A DNA stretch of 64,000 nucleotides from Pantoea eucrina (GTDB lineage Bacteria; Pseudomonadota; Gammaproteobacteria; Enterobacterales; Enterobacteriaceae). The stretch covers positions 1-64,000 of the forward strand of contig NZ_MIPP01000016.1 of NCBI RefSeq assembly GCF_002095385.1, written 5' to 3'. Each line of letters opens with the position of its first letter. Position 1 is the first letter of the stretch. This document shows, one piece after another, positions 1 through 9,740 of this stretch. Made by a program: the position numbers and the translations under genes. The notes under the pieces are model-generated. The model saw only the letters and a list, made by a program, of their open reading frames with translations. It had not been told where the DNA came from and ran no database searches.

Positions 1-624
1 CGCCGGCACGGGCGCGCAGCGTCTCAAGCGCGCCGCGCGCCGCGCGCCAGCGTTCAAAGATATGGATGGAGATATCGCCATAAATTTCGGTACCGGTCAG
101 CTCCTCCAGCAGTTCGGCACGCTCGCCGGGCCGGGCGTGAGAAACGCGGCAAACTGACCCTGTGACAGCATCATTGAGCGGGTGAAGCGGGCAAAATCGA
201 GCCCGGAGAGCGACTCTATGGCTTTCAGCTTATCGCCGACTTTATCCGCCACGATCTGATTATCAGCGACCCGCGCCAGCTCCACGCGCGGCGCCTGCAG
301 CTTGCCGTCAGCCTGACCGCGCGCCCGGTTCTGGCTCCAGAAGGCGCGCCAGGCTTCACCTTTGATTTCAAACTCGACTTCAGCCAGACACTCGGCGGTG
401 TCGCGCGTCATCAGCTGATTCTCACTCTGCGACAGCCCGCCAAGGCGCGGCGTCTGGTGATAGAGCGCCAGGCAGATCGCATCCAGCAGCGTGGTTTTGC
501 CGGCGCCGGTAGCGCCCGTGATGGCAAACAGACCGTTGCTGGCGAACGGCTCCTGGCGGAAGTCGATCAGCCATTCACCGCGCAGCGCGTTGAGATTTTT
601 AAAACGTAGCGTCAGAATTTTCAT
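1..624 (-). pseudogene. sbcC: Exonuclease subunit SbcC, N-terminal part, frameshifted and cut by window edge
   Basis: SbcC is the SMC-like ATPase of the SbcCD (Mre11-Rad50 type) nuclease that cleaves DNA hairpins and protein-blocked ends. The visible part is the N-terminal ATPase lobe: Walker A GATGAGKT at residues 37-44 and the Q-loop region [11 protein letters not shown]. The ATG at 622-624 overlaps the sbcD stop, so the two are coupled. The open frame ends early at 97. Adding one base near 138 (an A on the coding strand, giving [16 protein letters not shown]) restores a conserved frame that runs [11 protein letters not shown] and on to the window edge. So the gene is either truly broken or carries a one-base sequencing deletion; I favour the latter. 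The rest of the gene lies to the left of the window. Confidence 0.9.
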
Positions 625-1838
625 GCGTGCGGATCCTCGAGGGCGGTCAGCGCGCTGCGAAACAGGCGGGTCAGTCCGTCACTCTGCTGCGCGTCCAGCT
701 CTGACTCCTGTGCCAGGCGACGGGCAAAAACCTCTTCGACTTTCAGTTCGCTCAGCGTCTCATTTGTCAGCCGTTCCAGACTGCGCTGACGCAGCGCGCG
801 GCTGCGGCGCACCAGCAGCACCTCTACCGGCAGCGTGGCCGTGAGCTGCTCAATACGCCGCTGCAGATCGGTGAGGTACTCCTGCGTGGTGATCTCGATA
901 TCCAGCCATACCGGCAGCGATCCCTCATAGCGGGCAAACTGTGCCAGCTGCGCCTCAATCTCTGCCATCGAACCTTTTAGCATCTGCATCGGTTGAAAGG
1001 CGGGTATGGTCAGCGCGGTTACGCTCTCCAGCGTGCGGCCAAAATCGAGTAGCCAGACGCTTTTATCACGTCCGCTCTCATCAAAACTGAGCGGGATCGG
1101 TGAGCCGCTGTAGCGAATATGTTCCGTGCCGGCAATCCGCTGCGCGCGGTGAATATGGCCGAGTGCAATGTAGTCTGCGGGCGGAAACGCCTGCGCCGGA
1201 AACGCATCCAGCGTGCCGATATAGATATCGCGTACCGCGTCGCTTTTGGTCACGCCCACGGTAGTGAGGTGGCCGGTGGCGACGATTGGCAGCGGCTCAT
1301 CCAGCCGTTCTCTTTCTGCCACGGCGGCGCTATAGCAGTGCTGGTAATGCTGCTCGATCGCCTGCAGCAGCGATAACTGCTTGTCGCGACCGGACTGACC
1401 GGCCCGACTGCGCAGAATATCGCGCGGGCGCAGATAGGGGATGGCGCACAGCAGCGCGCCCGGCGATCCGTCGCGCTGCGTCAGCGTCAGCACCTGCTGT
1501 TCACCGCCGGGGGTAGCGCTGGTGATCACCCGGGTGTTAAGGCAGGCCAGCAGTTCGCGCGACTCATTCAGCGTGGCGACTGAATCGTGATTGCCCGCCA
1601 GCACAACCAGCTGACAGCCGCTGGGCTGCAGCGCGACCACAAACCGGTTAAACATTTCACGGGCGTAACTGGGGGGCGAACCGGTATCAAACAGATCGCC
1701 TGCCACGATCAGTGCATCAACCTGATGCTCAGCAATTTGCCGGAGCAGCCAGTCAAGAAAAGCCTGGTGTTCGGCGGCGCGACTCTTGCTGTAAAAAAAC
1801 TGACCGAGGTGCCAGTCTGCGGTATGAATAATGCGCAT
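621..1838 (-). CDS. sbcD: Exonuclease subunit SbcD
   Basis: The 405-residue Mre11-type nuclease partner of SbcC. Metal-binding phosphoesterase motifs are visible: HTADWHLG at the N terminus (Asp8, His10), AGDLFDTG and LAGNHDS. The frame is open further upstream, but the start at 1838 is chosen because family members begin [13 protein letters not shown]. The stop overlaps the sbcC start by three bases (622-624). It is divergent from phoB. The pair processes hairpins and double-strand ends in the cytoplasm. The frame is intact, unlike that of its partner. Confidence 0.95.
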   Translation of the reverse strand: MRIIHTADWHLGQFFYSKSRAAEHQAFLDWLLRQIAEHQVDALIVAGDLFDTGSPPSYAREMFNRFVVALQPSGCQLVVLAGNHDSVATLNESRELLACLNTRVITSATPGGEQQVLTLTQRDGSPGALLCAIPYLRPRDILRSRAGQSGRDKQLSLLQAIEQHYQHCYSAAVAERERLDEPLPIVATGHLTTVGVTKSDAVRDIYIGTLDAFPAQAFPPADYIALGHIHRAQRIAGTEHIRYSGSPIPLSFDESGRDKSVWLLDFGRTLESVTALTIPAFQPMQMLKGSMAEIEAQLAQFARYEGSLPVWLDIEITTQEYLTDLQRRIEQLTATLPVEVLLVRRSRALRQRSLERLTNETLSELKVEEVFARRLAQESELDAQQSDGLTRLFRSALTALEDPHA

Positions 1839-1948
1839 GGGGTGTCCTGCCTGAAAGCTGGCGGCCAGTATAACGGCTTCGGGCACAAAGGAAAAAAGAC
1901 GTTTTTGCCGGTGCGAGGGTGGTTTTTATCTCTTGCTTACCGGCCGGG

Positions 1949-1983
1949 TTTTTCATAAAAGTGTCATAAAACTGACGCATAAT
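1949..1983 (+). promoter_or_regulatory. Pho box and promoter of phoBR
   Basis: Three 11-base-spaced copies of a TCATAAA-like motif (1952-1958, 1964-1970 and the degenerate CTGACGCAT at 1972-1980) match the PhoB-binding Pho box, with the core GTGTCATAAAACTGACGC at 1961-1978. A -10 hexamer CATAAT lies at 1978-1983. The layout matches the autoregulated phoB promoter of E. coli, so phoBR should be activated by PhoB under phosphate starvation. PhoB binding here is inferred from the motif. Confidence 0.85.
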
Positions 1984-2030
1984 GACGCCGCATATCCTAG
2001 TGACATCCCGTCACACTCGCAGGAGCAATA

Positions 2031-2720
2031 ATGGCCAAGCGCATTTTGGTTGTGGAAGATGAAGCGCCCATCCGGGAAATGTTATGTTTTGTGCTGGAAC
2101 AGAACGACTATCAGCCTATTGAAGCGGAAGATTATGACAGCGCGATTAGCCGGCTGATTGAACCCTGGCCCGATCTGATACTGCTGGACTGGATGTTGCC
2201 CGGCGGCAGCGGCATCCAGTTTATTAAGCATCTGAAGCGCGAAGCCATGACGCGCGATATCCCGGTCATGATGCTGACCGCGCGCGGTGAGGAAGAGGAT
2301 CGCGTGCGCGGACTGGAAGTGGGCGCAGATGATTACATCACCAAGCCGTTCTCACCGAAAGAGCTGATGGCGCGTATCAAAGCCGTCATGCGGCGCATCT
2401 CCCCGATGGCGGTCGAAGAGGTGATTGAGATGCAGGGGCTGAGTCTCGATCCCTCCTCACACCGCGTGATGTCGGAGACCACGCCGCTGGAGATGGGGCC
2501 AACCGAATATAAGCTGCTGCATTTCTTTATGACGCATCCGGAGCGGGTCTACAGCCGCGAACAGCTGCTGAACCACGTCTGGGGCACCAACGTCTATGTC
2601 GAAGATCGCACCGTAGATGTGCATATTCGTCGCCTGCGTAAAGCACTGGAAATCTCCGGCCACGATCGTATGGTGCAAACCGTACGCGGAACAGGGTATC
2701 GTTTCTCTGCCCGCTACTAA
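2031..2720 (+). CDS. phoB: Phosphate regulon response regulator PhoB
   Basis: A 229-residue OmpR-family response regulator. The receiver domain (about 1-120) has acidic residues at Glu9-Asp10, the phosphoacceptor at Asp53 (LLDWMLPGG), and the conserved TKPFSPKEL lysine. The C-terminal winged helix (about 130-229) contains [17 protein letters not shown]. The length is the same as I recall for E. coli PhoB. The AGGAG at 2020-2024 precedes the ATG. It activates Pho regulon genes once PhoR phosphorylates it; the upstream Pho box implies positive autoregulation. It is cotranscribed with phoR. Confidence 0.98.
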   Translation: MAKRILVVEDEAPIREMLCFVLEQNDYQPIEAEDYDSAISRLIEPWPDLILLDWMLPGGSGIQFIKHLKREAMTRDIPVMMLTARGEEEDRVRGLEVGADDYITKPFSPKELMARIKAVMRRISPMAVEEVIEMQGLSLDPSSHRVMSETTPLEMGPTEYKLLHFFMTHPERVYSREQLLNHVWGTNVYVEDRTVDVHIRRLRKALEISGHDRMVQTVRGTGYRFSARY

Positions 2721-2735
2721 ACGGAGCCTGCTACC

Positions 2736-4046
2736 GTGCTGGAACGCCTCTCCTGGAAGCGATTACTGACCGAGCTGGCGCTGGCCTGTCTGCCTGCGCT
2801 GCTGTTCGGCCTGCTGTTTGGTTATCTGCCGTGGTGGCTGCTGGCAGCCGTCTCAGGCGTTCTGGCCTGGCACTTTACTAATCTGATGCGGCTCTCCCAC
2901 TGGCTGTGGGTCGACCGCTCAATGACGCCGCCCACCGGGCGCGGCAGCTGGGAACCGCTGTTTTATGGCCTCTACCAGATGCAGTTGCGTAACCGCCGTC
3001 GCCGCCGCGAGCTGGGAAACCTGATCAGGCGTTTTCGCAGCGGCGCGGAGTCGCTGCCGGATGCCGTGGTGCTCACCACCGAAGAGGGCACCATTTTCTG
3101 GTGCAACGGCCTCGCTCAGCAGCATCTGGGGCTGCGCTGGCCGGAGGATAACGGCCAGAATATTCTCAACCTGCTGCGCTATCCTGAATTCTCCCGCTAT
3201 ATCCGCCAGCGCGACTTTGCCCGGCCGCTGACGGTGGTGCTGAATAATCAGCGGCACATGGAGTTCCGCGTGATGCCTTACAGCGAGGGGCAGTGGCTGA
3301 TGGTGGCGCGTGATGTGACCCAGATGCATCAGCTGGAGGGCGCCCGCCGCAACTTTTTTGCCAACGTCAGTCATGAACTGCGTACGCCGCTCACGGTGCT
3401 GCAGGGCTATCTGGAGATGATGGACGATGAGGCGATGAATGCGCGCACGCGCAGCAAAGCGCTGGGCACGATGCAGGAGCAGACCCGACGCATGGACAGC
3501 CTGGTGAGGCAGCTGCTGACGCTGTCGCGCATCGAGGCGGCCCCGGCGCTCGATCTCAAAGAGCGGGTTGATGTACCGGCCATGCTGCATCTGCTGCAGC
3601 GCGAAGCGGAAACGCTGAGCCAGGGGCGCCATGTTATTCACTTCCATACCGATCCTCATCTGCGCGTACTGGGTAACGACGAGCAGCTGCGCAGCGCTAT
3701 CTCGAACCTGGTCTATAACGCGGTTAACCACACGCCGGAAGGCACGCATATTCATATCAGCTGGCTGCGCACGCGGCAGGGAGCGGAGTTTAAAGTCTGC
3801 GATAACGGTCCCGGCATCAGCGAAGAGCATCTGCCGCGCCTGACGGAGCGCTTTTACCGCGTTGATAAAGCGCGGTCGCGCGCCACCGGGGGCAGCGGAC
3901 TGGGGCTGGCGATCGTCAAGCATGCGCTGAGCCATCACGGTGCGCGGCTGGAGATCAGCAGCTGGCCGCATCAGGAGACCTGCTTTCGCTTTCTGCTGCC
4001 GTCGCGTCTGATTGTGGAAGAGGCCGCGCAGGAGCGGGCGGGGTAA
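2736..4046 (+). CDS. phoR: Phosphate regulon sensor histidine kinase PhoR
   Basis: A 436-residue inner-membrane sensor kinase. Two hydrophobic segments (about 10-30 and 32-52) are followed by a basic stretch, a PAS domain (about 95-190), the H-box with His213 ([10 protein letters not shown]), and the ATPase with N ([11 protein letters not shown]), G1 (DNGPGI), F (ERFYRV) and G2 (GGSGLGLAI) boxes. It has a GTG start at 2736, preceded by ACGGAG at 2721-2726, 15 bases after the phoB stop. PhoR phosphorylates PhoB in low phosphate and dephosphorylates it when the Pst transporter signals sufficiency through PhoU. Confidence 0.98.
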   Translation: MLERLSWKRLLTELALACLPALLFGLLFGYLPWWLLAAVSGVLAWHFTNLMRLSHWLWVDRSMTPPTGRGSWEPLFYGLYQMQLRNRRRRRELGNLIRRFRSGAESLPDAVVLTTEEGTIFWCNGLAQQHLGLRWPEDNGQNILNLLRYPEFSRYIRQRDFARPLTVVLNNQRHMEFRVMPYSEGQWLMVARDVTQMHQLEGARRNFFANVSHELRTPLTVLQGYLEMMDDEAMNARTRSKALGTMQEQTRRMDSLVRQLLTLSRIEAAPALDLKERVDVPAMLHLLQREAETLSQGRHVIHFHTDPHLRVLGNDEQLRSAISNLVYNAVNHTPEGTHIHISWLRTRQGAEFKVCDNGPGISEEHLPRLTERFYRVDKARSRATGGSGLGLAIVKHALSHHGARLEISSWPHQETCFRFLLPSRLIVEEAAQERAG

Positions 4047-4111
4047 TCTGCATTGCGCCGTTTTCGCAGGCTTGCCACAATAGCGCTCTTCTTCTCTCTG
4101 ACGGCGGCTCC

Positions 4112-5035
4112 ATGCTGAAATCTCTGCTGTTCACACTTCTGCTGCTCTTCTCTGTGCTGGCGCAGGCGCAAAAAGCGATGCTGACCGGCAACCTCAGCAG
4201 CGCCGGGTCAGATACGCTGGGTTATCTGATGACGCTGTGGGGGGAAGATTTCAGCCTGCAGGCGCCCGGCGTCAACGTTCAGGTACAGGCGGCGGGCTCT
4301 TCGACCGCGCCAACGGCGCTGGCGGCAGGAGCCGCACAGCTGGGCGCGATGAGCCGGCCGATGCAGAACGATGAGCGACAGTTGTTTATTGCCCGCTACG
4401 GCTATCCGCCGCTCGCCGTACCGGTCGCCATGGATGCGCTGGTCGTGGTGGTGAACCAGGCTAATCCGCTGCAGCGTATCAGCCAGCCGCAGCTTGATGC
4501 GCTCTATTCTGTTACCCGGCTGTGCGGCGGCACGCAGGTTCCGCAGCGCTGGGGCGATACGGGCGTGACAGATGATAAGTGGGCGCAGCGGCGCATCCAG
4601 CGCTTTGGCCGCAACTCTGCCTCCGGCACCTGGGGGTTCTTCAAGCAGCAGGCGCTTTGCCGCGGCGATTTTCGCGCTGACGTGGCGGAGTTTCCCGGTT
4701 CGGCTGCCGTGGTGCAGGCGGTTGCGACCACGCCAGAGAGTATCGGCTACGCCAGCTTTGGCTTTCATCTCAGCGGTGTGAAGATCGTGCCGATTGTCAC
4801 CCGGACCGGCGAAAGCATCATGCCCGATGCCGATACCATCCGCAGCGGCCGCTATCCCTGGTCCCGGCCGCTCTATATTTACGTGAACAAACCACCGGGC
4901 AAGCCGCTGCCGCCGCTGGTGGCGGCATTTCTGCATCAGGTACTGTCGTCGCAGGGACAGCGGCGGGTGGCGGAAGCGGGCTATTTACCTCTCTCCGATG
5001 CGCAAATCTCCGCTGCGCGGGCGGCCATTAAATAA
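4112..5035 (+). CDS. PstS-family periplasmic phosphate-binding protein
   Basis: A 307-residue protein with a signal peptide ending ...LAQAQ (about residues 1-20). The phosphate-cradle motifs of the PstS family are visible: SAGSDTL, AGSSTAPTAL and GRNSASGTWGF (the R..SGT element). It is diverged from the main E. coli PstS. It lies 65 bases after phoR on the same strand with no terminator between, so it may be read through from phoBR; I see no Pho box directly upstream. No pstC, pstA or pstB follows, so it is an orphan binding protein that may serve another Pst permease or a sensing role. The ATG at 4112 places the signal peptide correctly, but its ribosome site is weak. Confidence 0.85.
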   Translation: MLKSLLFTLLLLFSVLAQAQKAMLTGNLSSAGSDTLGYLMTLWGEDFSLQAPGVNVQVQAAGSSTAPTALAAGAAQLGAMSRPMQNDERQLFIARYGYPPLAVPVAMDALVVVVNQANPLQRISQPQLDALYSVTRLCGGTQVPQRWGDTGVTDDKWAQRRIQRFGRNSASGTWGFFKQQALCRGDFRADVAEFPGSAAVVQAVATTPESIGYASFGFHLSGVKIVPIVTRTGESIMPDADTIRSGRYPWSRPLYIYVNKPPGKPLPPLVAAFLHQVLSSQGQRRVAEAGYLPLSDAQISAARAAIK

Positions 5036-5059
5036 GCAGCAAGCGCGTGCTCAGGAAAA

Positions 5060-5092
5060 TGAATTTTCTTCATGTCTGCTGAAAATTCTTCC
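5060..5092 (+). promoter_or_regulatory. Two tandem MetR-type binding sites
   Basis: The sequence TGAATTTTCTTCA at 5060-5072 fits the MetR consensus TGAANNTNNTTCA at every fixed position. A second copy, TGAAAATTCTTCC at 5080-5092, differs only in the last base. The centres are 20 bases apart, about two helical turns, as in the tandem sites that activate metE in E. coli. They stand upstream of the candidate -35 of the following methionine synthase-like gene, which fits activation by homocysteine-bound MetR. The function is inferred from the motif. Confidence 0.65.
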
Positions 5093-5124
5093 GTTGCCCC
5101 GCGCGCGGAAGCGTGGCAGTCTTT

Positions 5125-5148
5125 GGACATATAGCCATCCAGATGGCT
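5125..5148 (+). promoter_or_regulatory. Candidate MetJ operator (met boxes)
   Basis: Three contiguous 8-base units, GGACATAT, AGCCATCC and AGATGGCT, resemble the met box AGACGTCT at 5, 5 and 6 of 8 positions. The last two form a near-perfect dyad (5133-5148). They overlap the region between a candidate -35 (TTGGAC, 5123-5128) and the -10 area, so MetJ with S-adenosylmethionine could block transcription. The match is moderate, but its position just downstream of MetR-type sites and upstream of a methionine gene supports it. Confidence 0.55.
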
Positions 5149-5204
5149 GAAATAACCAGAAGAAATTATACCTGACCGCAACTACCGGTCTGCAAGGAGA
5201 ATCT

Positions 5205-6311
5205 ATGCCCGCTCAGCACGCCCCGTTCCGCGCCGATACCGTCGGCAGTTTTCTGCGTCCCGCTGCGATCAAACAGGCGCGCGAACAGCACGCCCGTGGC
5301 GAGATTAGCGCTGAGCAGCTGCGCGAAGTGGAAGACCAGGCTATTCGCGATGTTGTCGCGCAGCAGCGTGCCAATGGCCTGCAGGTTGTCACTGACGGCG
5401 AGTTCCGTCGCGCGTGGTGGCACTTCGATTTCTTTGGCGATCTGAATGGCGTAGAGCTGTTCGAAGCGGAGCAGGGGATCCAGTTCAACGGCGTACAGAC
5501 CAAAGCGCACGGTGTAAAAGTCACCGGTAAAGTCTCGTTTAATCCGGCGCATCCGATGCTGGAACACTTCCGCTTTCTGCAGAGTATCGCCGGCGACGCG
5601 GTCGCTAAAATGACGATTCCCAGCCCGAGCGTGCTGCATTTCCGCGGCGGCCGCAAGGTTATCGACGCCACGGTTTACCCCGATCTGGATGCCTACTTTG
5701 CCGATCTGGCGCAGACCTATAAAGACGCCATTGCCGCGTTTTATGCTGCCGGCTGCCGCTATCTGCAGCTGGACGATACCGTCTGGGCCTATCTCTGCTC
5801 CGGGGAGCAGCAGGAGCAGATCCGCGCACGCGGCGACGATCCGCAGGCGCTGGCCCGCACTTATGCCCAGGTGCTGAACGCGGCGCTGGCAGATAAACCG
5901 GCCGATCTCACCGTCGGGCTGCACGTGTGCCGCGGTAACTTTCGCTCGACCTGGATATCAGAAGGCGGCTATGAGCCGGTAGCGGAGATCCTGTTTGGCG
6001 GCGTGAATATCGACGCCTTTTTCCTGGAGTATGACAACGAACGCTCCGGCGGATTTGAGCCGCTGCGCTTTATTAAGCCAGGTCATCAGAAAGCGGTACT
6101 CGGCCTTATCACGACCAAAACCGGCGCGCTGGAAGATCCTGAACAGGTTAAAGCGCGGCTGCAGGAAGCGGCGCAGTACGTCAGCCTCGATCAGATCTGC
6201 CTCAGCCCGCAGTGCGGCTTTGCTTCCACCGAAGAGGGTAATAGCCTGAGCGAAGCGGAGCAGTGGCAGAAGATCCGTCTGGTGGTGGATATCGCTAAAC
6301 AGGTGTGGTGA
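5205..6311 (+). CDS. Short cobalamin-independent methionine synthase-like protein (MetE C-terminal domain family)
   Basis: A 368-residue protein matching only the catalytic C-terminal barrel of MetE (YxjG/YxjH-like); the N-terminal folate-binding domain of the roughly 750-residue MetE is absent. The zinc ligands are in place: His240 and Cys242 (GLHVCRGN), Glu275 (FFLEYD) and Cys337 (SPQCGF). The N terminus FRADTVGSFLRP is typical. AAGGAG at 5194-5199 precedes the ATG. Upstream MetR- and MetJ-type sites place it in the methionine regulon. It probably moves a methyl group to homocysteine or a related thiol, but the methyl donor cannot be told from sequence. A candidate terminator follows at 6332-6353. 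It is absent from this position in E. coli. Confidence 0.88.
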   Translation: MPAQHAPFRADTVGSFLRPAAIKQAREQHARGEISAEQLREVEDQAIRDVVAQQRANGLQVVTDGEFRRAWWHFDFFGDLNGVELFEAEQGIQFNGVQTKAHGVKVTGKVSFNPAHPMLEHFRFLQSIAGDAVAKMTIPSPSVLHFRGGRKVIDATVYPDLDAYFADLAQTYKDAIAAFYAAGCRYLQLDDTVWAYLCSGEQQEQIRARGDDPQALARTYAQVLNAALADKPADLTVGLHVCRGNFRSTWISEGGYEPVAEILFGGVNIDAFFLEYDNERSGGFEPLRFIKPGHQKAVLGLITTKTGALEDPEQVKARLQEAAQYVSLDQICLSPQCGFASTEEGNSLSEAEQWQKIRLVVDIAKQVW

Positions 6312-6331
6312 GAGTGTAAAGTTGTGCAGAC

Positions 6332-6353
6332 AGGCGCGTAAATCGCGCCTTTT
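6332..6353 (+). terminator. Intrinsic terminator after the MetE-like gene
   Basis: A 7-base stem AGGCGCG/CGCGCCT (6332-6338 and 6344-6350) with a 5-base loop is followed by a short T run. It lies 20 bases past the stop. Confidence 0.6.
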
Positions 6354-6712
6354 GTGCATCCTGAACCGCACTTATGCAAGAACAACTTTCGCTTTGTCTG
6401 AATTTTAAACAAATCATCTGGGGTGTTTAGCGGCTATTTCGCCCATATTCACTGCCTGCATACGCTTATGCGCGATATCCTTCTGGTTTTCCGATCCCGT
6501 ATTGTCTTTCTCCGCTATAAACGTTTTAATTTGCGCCGTTGTCGATTCATCCCTCTGTGAACAGAAGAAAAGCAGATTAAATCACCTGCGCTGTCTCGAT
6601 TCGGCCCACATTTCGCACTGGGTAATCCAGCTAAGCCATTGTTATCGCGCAATCAGGGGACAACACAAACTCAACTTCCACCGCAACATCAGCTACAGGC
6701 ACGACAGAAGTT
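6354..6712. other. Untranslated region upstream of brnQ, no gene seen
   Basis: This 359-base stretch is less GC-rich than its surroundings. I see no convincing ORF, RNA gene or repeat. It must hold the brnQ promoter and possibly a long leader, but I could not pick a convincing -35/-10 pair. A frame from 6502 that runs into brnQ has no recognisable content. Confidence 0.4.
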
Positions 6713-8032
6713 ATGACATACCGTTTAACCTCGAGGGACATCCTTGCGCTGGGCTTTATGACCTTTGCCCTGTTCGTTGGCGCAGGCAACATTATCTTTC
6801 CACCGATGGTGGGAATTCAGTCTGGTGAACACGTCTGGGTCGCCGCACTCGGCTTCCTCGCGACCGCGGTCGGCCTGCCGGTCATGACCGTGATCGCGCT
6901 GGCGCGCGTTGGCGGTGGCATCGATGCGCTCAGTTCGCCAATCGGTAAAGCAGCGGGTCTGCTGCTGGCGACGGTCTGCTATCTGGCCGTGGGACCGCTG
7001 TTTGCGACGCCGCGTACCGCGACCGTTTCGTTTGAAGTCGGTATCGCTCCGCTGACCGGTGACGGCCCGCTGCCGCTGTTTATCTATAGCCTTATTTACT
7101 TTGCGCTGGTTATCGGGATCTCCCTCTATCCGGGCAAGCTGCTGGATACCGTCGGGCACGTGCTGGCGCCGCTGAAAATTGTCGCGCTGACCATACTCGG
7201 CGTTGCCGCGCTGGTCTGGCCGGCGGGCGGTATTGCGCCTGCGACGGCAGACTATCAGCGCGCGGCGTTCTCTACCGGTTTTGTAAATGGCTATCTCACC
7301 ATGGATACGCTGGGCGCCCTGGTGTTTGGTATCGTGATTGTGAATGCGGCGCGTTCGCGCGGCGTTGAAGATGCGAAACTGCTGACGCGCTACACCATGC
7401 TGGCTGGCCTGATCGCCGGTGTCGGACTGACGCTGGTCTACCTGAGCCTGTTCAAGCTTGGCTCCGGCAGCGCCGGCCTGGTTGACCAGAATGCCAACGG
7501 CGCCGCTATTCTGCACGCTTATGTACAGCAGACGTTTGGCAGCATGGGCAGCTTCTTCCTCGCGGCGCTGATCTTTATCGCCTGCATGGTAACGGCCGTT
7601 GGCCTGACCTGCGCCTGCGCTGAGTTCTTTGCACAGTATCTGCCGCTCTCGTACAAAGCGCTGGTGTTTATTCTGGGCCTGTTCTCGATGGTGGTGTCAA
7701 ATCTGGGGCTGAGCCATCTGATTCAGATCTCCATCCCGGTGCTGACAGCAATTTATCCGCCCTGTATCGTGCTGATAGTGCTAAGCTTCACCCTCAACTG
7801 GTGGAACCGCAGCGCGCGTATTATTGCGCCAACCATGCTGGTCAGCCTGCTGTTTGGCATTGTGGATGCAATCAAAACCACCAGCTTTAAAGAGATACTG
7901 CCGCTGTTCAGCCAGCATCTGCCGCTGGCCGATCAGGGACTCGCCTGGCTGCCGCCTTCGCTGGCAATGATGGTGATTGCTGCCGTCGTGGATCGCGTTA
8001 AAGGACCACAGCAGGTAGTCGTCCGGCAGTAA
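6713..8032 (+). CDS. brnQ: Branched-chain amino acid:cation symporter BrnQ
   Basis: A 439-residue, strongly hydrophobic LIVCS-family carrier with about 12 membrane segments. It imports leucine, isoleucine and valine with sodium or protons. The N terminus [18 protein letters not shown] and the following [12 protein letters not shown] motif are characteristic. The ATG at 6713 is chosen by alignment to family starts; no strong ribosome site is visible. It is followed by a terminator and then proY, the same order as in E. coli. E. coli brnQ follows phoR directly, whereas here two genes intervene. Confidence 0.95.
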   Translation: MTYRLTSRDILALGFMTFALFVGAGNIIFPPMVGIQSGEHVWVAALGFLATAVGLPVMTVIALARVGGGIDALSSPIGKAAGLLLATVCYLAVGPLFATPRTATVSFEVGIAPLTGDGPLPLFIYSLIYFALVIGISLYPGKLLDTVGHVLAPLKIVALTILGVAALVWPAGGIAPATADYQRAAFSTGFVNGYLTMDTLGALVFGIVIVNAARSRGVEDAKLLTRYTMLAGLIAGVGLTLVYLSLFKLGSGSAGLVDQNANGAAILHAYVQQTFGSMGSFFLAALIFIACMVTAVGLTCACAEFFAQYLPLSYKALVFILGLFSMVVSNLGLSHLIQISIPVLTAIYPPCIVLIVLSFTLNWWNRSARIIAPTMLVSLLFGIVDAIKTTSFKEILPLFSQHLPLADQGLAWLPPSLAMMVIAAVVDRVKGPQQVVVRQ

Positions 8033-8054
8033 ACGACACGGCTGTTCATTCCGA

Positions 8055-8078
8055 CCACGGGCTTGCCCGTGGTTTTTT
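8055..8078 (+). terminator. Intrinsic terminator between brnQ and proY
   Basis: Stem CCACGGG (8055-8061) and CCCGTGG (8066-8072) with a 4-base loop, followed by six T. It separates brnQ from proY, 23 bases before the proY start. Confidence 0.85.
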
Positions 8079-8101
8079 CATTTTCACAGGACCTGTTTGT
8101 T

Positions 8102-9439
8102 ATGCAAGAAACCAACACGCTCAAACGCGGACTGAGCACGCGCCATATTCGCTTTATGGCGCTGGGATCGGCAATCGGTACCGGGCTGTTTTACGGCTCG
8201 GCGGATGCTATCAGGATGGCGGGGCCCAGCGTTTTACTGGCCTATATTATTGGTGGCGCGGTGGCCTATATCATCATGCGTGCGCTGGGGGAGATGTCGG
8301 TTAACAATCCGCAATCAAGCTCCTTTTCGCGCTATGCGCAGGATTATCTCGGTCCGCTGGCGGGCTATATCACCGGCTGGACCTACTGCTTTGAGATCCT
8401 GATTGTGGCGATCGCGGATGTCACCGCATTTGGCATCTATATGGGCGTCTGGTTTCCGGATGTACCGCACTGGATCTGGGTGCTGTCAGTAGTGCTGATT
8501 ATCGGCGCCATCAACCTGATGAGCGTGAAGGTGTTTGGCGAAGTAGAGTTCTGGTTCTCTTTCTTTAAGGTCGCCACCATTATCATCATGATTGTGGCGG
8601 GCTTTGGCATGATTTTCTGGGGCATCGGCAACGGCGGAACGCCGACCGGGATCCATAATCTCTGGAGCAACGGCGGCTTCTTCGCCCACGGTATTGTGGG
8701 TATGCTGCTCTCGCTGCAGATGGTGATGTTTGCCTATGGCGGGATCGAAATCATCGGTATTACCGCCGGTGAAGCGGATGAGCCCGCCAAATCGATTCCG
8801 CGCGCGATCAATTCGGTGCCGCTGCGTATCCTGGTGTTTTATGTGGGTACGCTTTTTGTCATCATGTCGATCTACCCGTGGAATCAGGTCGGTACCGAGG
8901 GCAGCCCCTTTGTGCTGACGTTCCAGCATCTGGGTATCGCTGCGGCGGCGTCAATTCTTAACTTTGTGGTGCTGACCGCTTCGCTATCTGCCATCAACAG
9001 CGATGTGTTTGGCGTGGGGCGTATGCTGCACGGTATGGCGCAGCAGGGCCATGCGCCTAAAGTGTTCCAGAAAGTCTCTTCGCGCGGCATCCCGTGGGTG
9101 ACGGTGGTGGTGATGATGTTTGCGATGCTTATCGCCGTTTATCTGAACTACCTGATGCCGGAAAAAGTCTTCCTGGTGATCGCCTCGCTGGCGACCTTTG
9201 CCACGGTCTGGGTATGGATCATGATCCTGCTGTCGCAGATCGCATTCCGGCGCAAAATTGGCAAGGCGCAGGCGGCGCAGCTGCAGTTTGCCGTACCGGG
9301 CGGCAGTGCCACCACCTGGGCAGGCGTGCTGTTTCTCGCCTTTATCATTGCGCTGATTGGCTATTTCCCTGATACGCGAATTTCACTCTACGTGGCTTTG
9401 CCTGGATTATGCTGCTGCTGCTGGCGTGGCCGCTGGTGA
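8102..9439 (+). CDS. proY: Amino acid permease ProY, 3' end frameshifted
   Basis: An APC-superfamily proline-type permease with about 12 membrane segments. The ATG at 8102 ([20 protein letters not shown]) is used rather than the longer open frame because family members begin here. The frame as read gives 445 residues ending in an unnatural [13 protein letters not shown]. Adding one base near 9394-9399 (GTGG-CTTT, probably a lost G) restores [25 protein letters not shown] and a stop at 9454-9456, 451 residues in all. Only the end of the last membrane helix is affected. ProY is cryptic or weakly expressed in E. coli; substrate here is inferred from homology. Terminator at 9478-9503. Confidence 0.9.
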   Translation: MQETNTLKRGLSTRHIRFMALGSAIGTGLFYGSADAIRMAGPSVLLAYIIGGAVAYIIMRALGEMSVNNPQSSSFSRYAQDYLGPLAGYITGWTYCFEILIVAIADVTAFGIYMGVWFPDVPHWIWVLSVVLIIGAINLMSVKVFGEVEFWFSFFKVATIIIMIVAGFGMIFWGIGNGGTPTGIHNLWSNGGFFAHGIVGMLLSLQMVMFAYGGIEIIGITAGEADEPAKSIPRAINSVPLRILVFYVGTLFVIMSIYPWNQVGTEGSPFVLTFQHLGIAAAASILNFVVLTASLSAINSDVFGVGRMLHGMAQQGHAPKVFQKVSSRGIPWVTVVVMMFAMLIAVYLNYLMPEKVFLVIASLATFATVWVWIMILLSQIAFRRKIGKAQAAQLQFAVPGGSATTWAGVLFLAFIIALIGYFPDTRISLYVALPGLCCCCWRGRW

Positions 9440-9477
9440 AAAAGCAGAAACGCTGAGCGTCAGGCTAAAAAGAAAAG

Positions 9478-9503
9478 AGTCGCCCTGTGTGGCGACTTTT
9501 TTT
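9478..9503 (+). terminator. Intrinsic terminator after proY
   Basis: Stem AGTCGCC (9478-9484) and GGCGACT (9491-9497) with a 6-base loop, running into a T tract. It lies 21 bases beyond the restored proY stop. Confidence 0.85.
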
Positions 9504-9507
9504 ATGG

Positions 9508-9540
9508 GAAAAAAAGTATTCGGCGCATCCTGTCGCCGAA
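9508..9540 (-). terminator. Candidate terminator for the leftward phytase operon
   Basis: Stem TTCGGCG (9519-9525) and CGCCGAA (9534-9540). Read on the minus strand it is followed by TAC and a long T run. It faces the proY terminator between convergent genes but is 200 bases past the phytase stop. A second hairpin, AGCCCGC/GCGGGCT at 9705-9721, lies closer to that stop but lacks a T run. Confidence 0.5.
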
Positions 9541-9740
9541 AAATAGAACCAAAACGGAAAAATAGGTCAAAACTAAGGGATGATTGACGCACTCAGAATA
9601 CGCTAAATTTCATAGCGTTATGTCACAGCGGACAAATATAGAATTATCGCAATTCAGCCATAAAAACGCTTCAGCAGAACGAAGAGGCGGCCGGGAAACT
9701 GATAAGCCCGCATGGCGGGCTGAACAAAGGTGCAACTGAC

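Noticed and set aside
2919-3971. A 350-codon open frame antisense to phoR
   Set aside because: A shadow of the GC-rich phoR coding sequence; phoR is complete with all kinase motifs.
6502-6828. A 108-codon frame running into the start of brnQ
   Set aside because: It overlaps the conserved brnQ N terminus in another frame and has no recognisable features.
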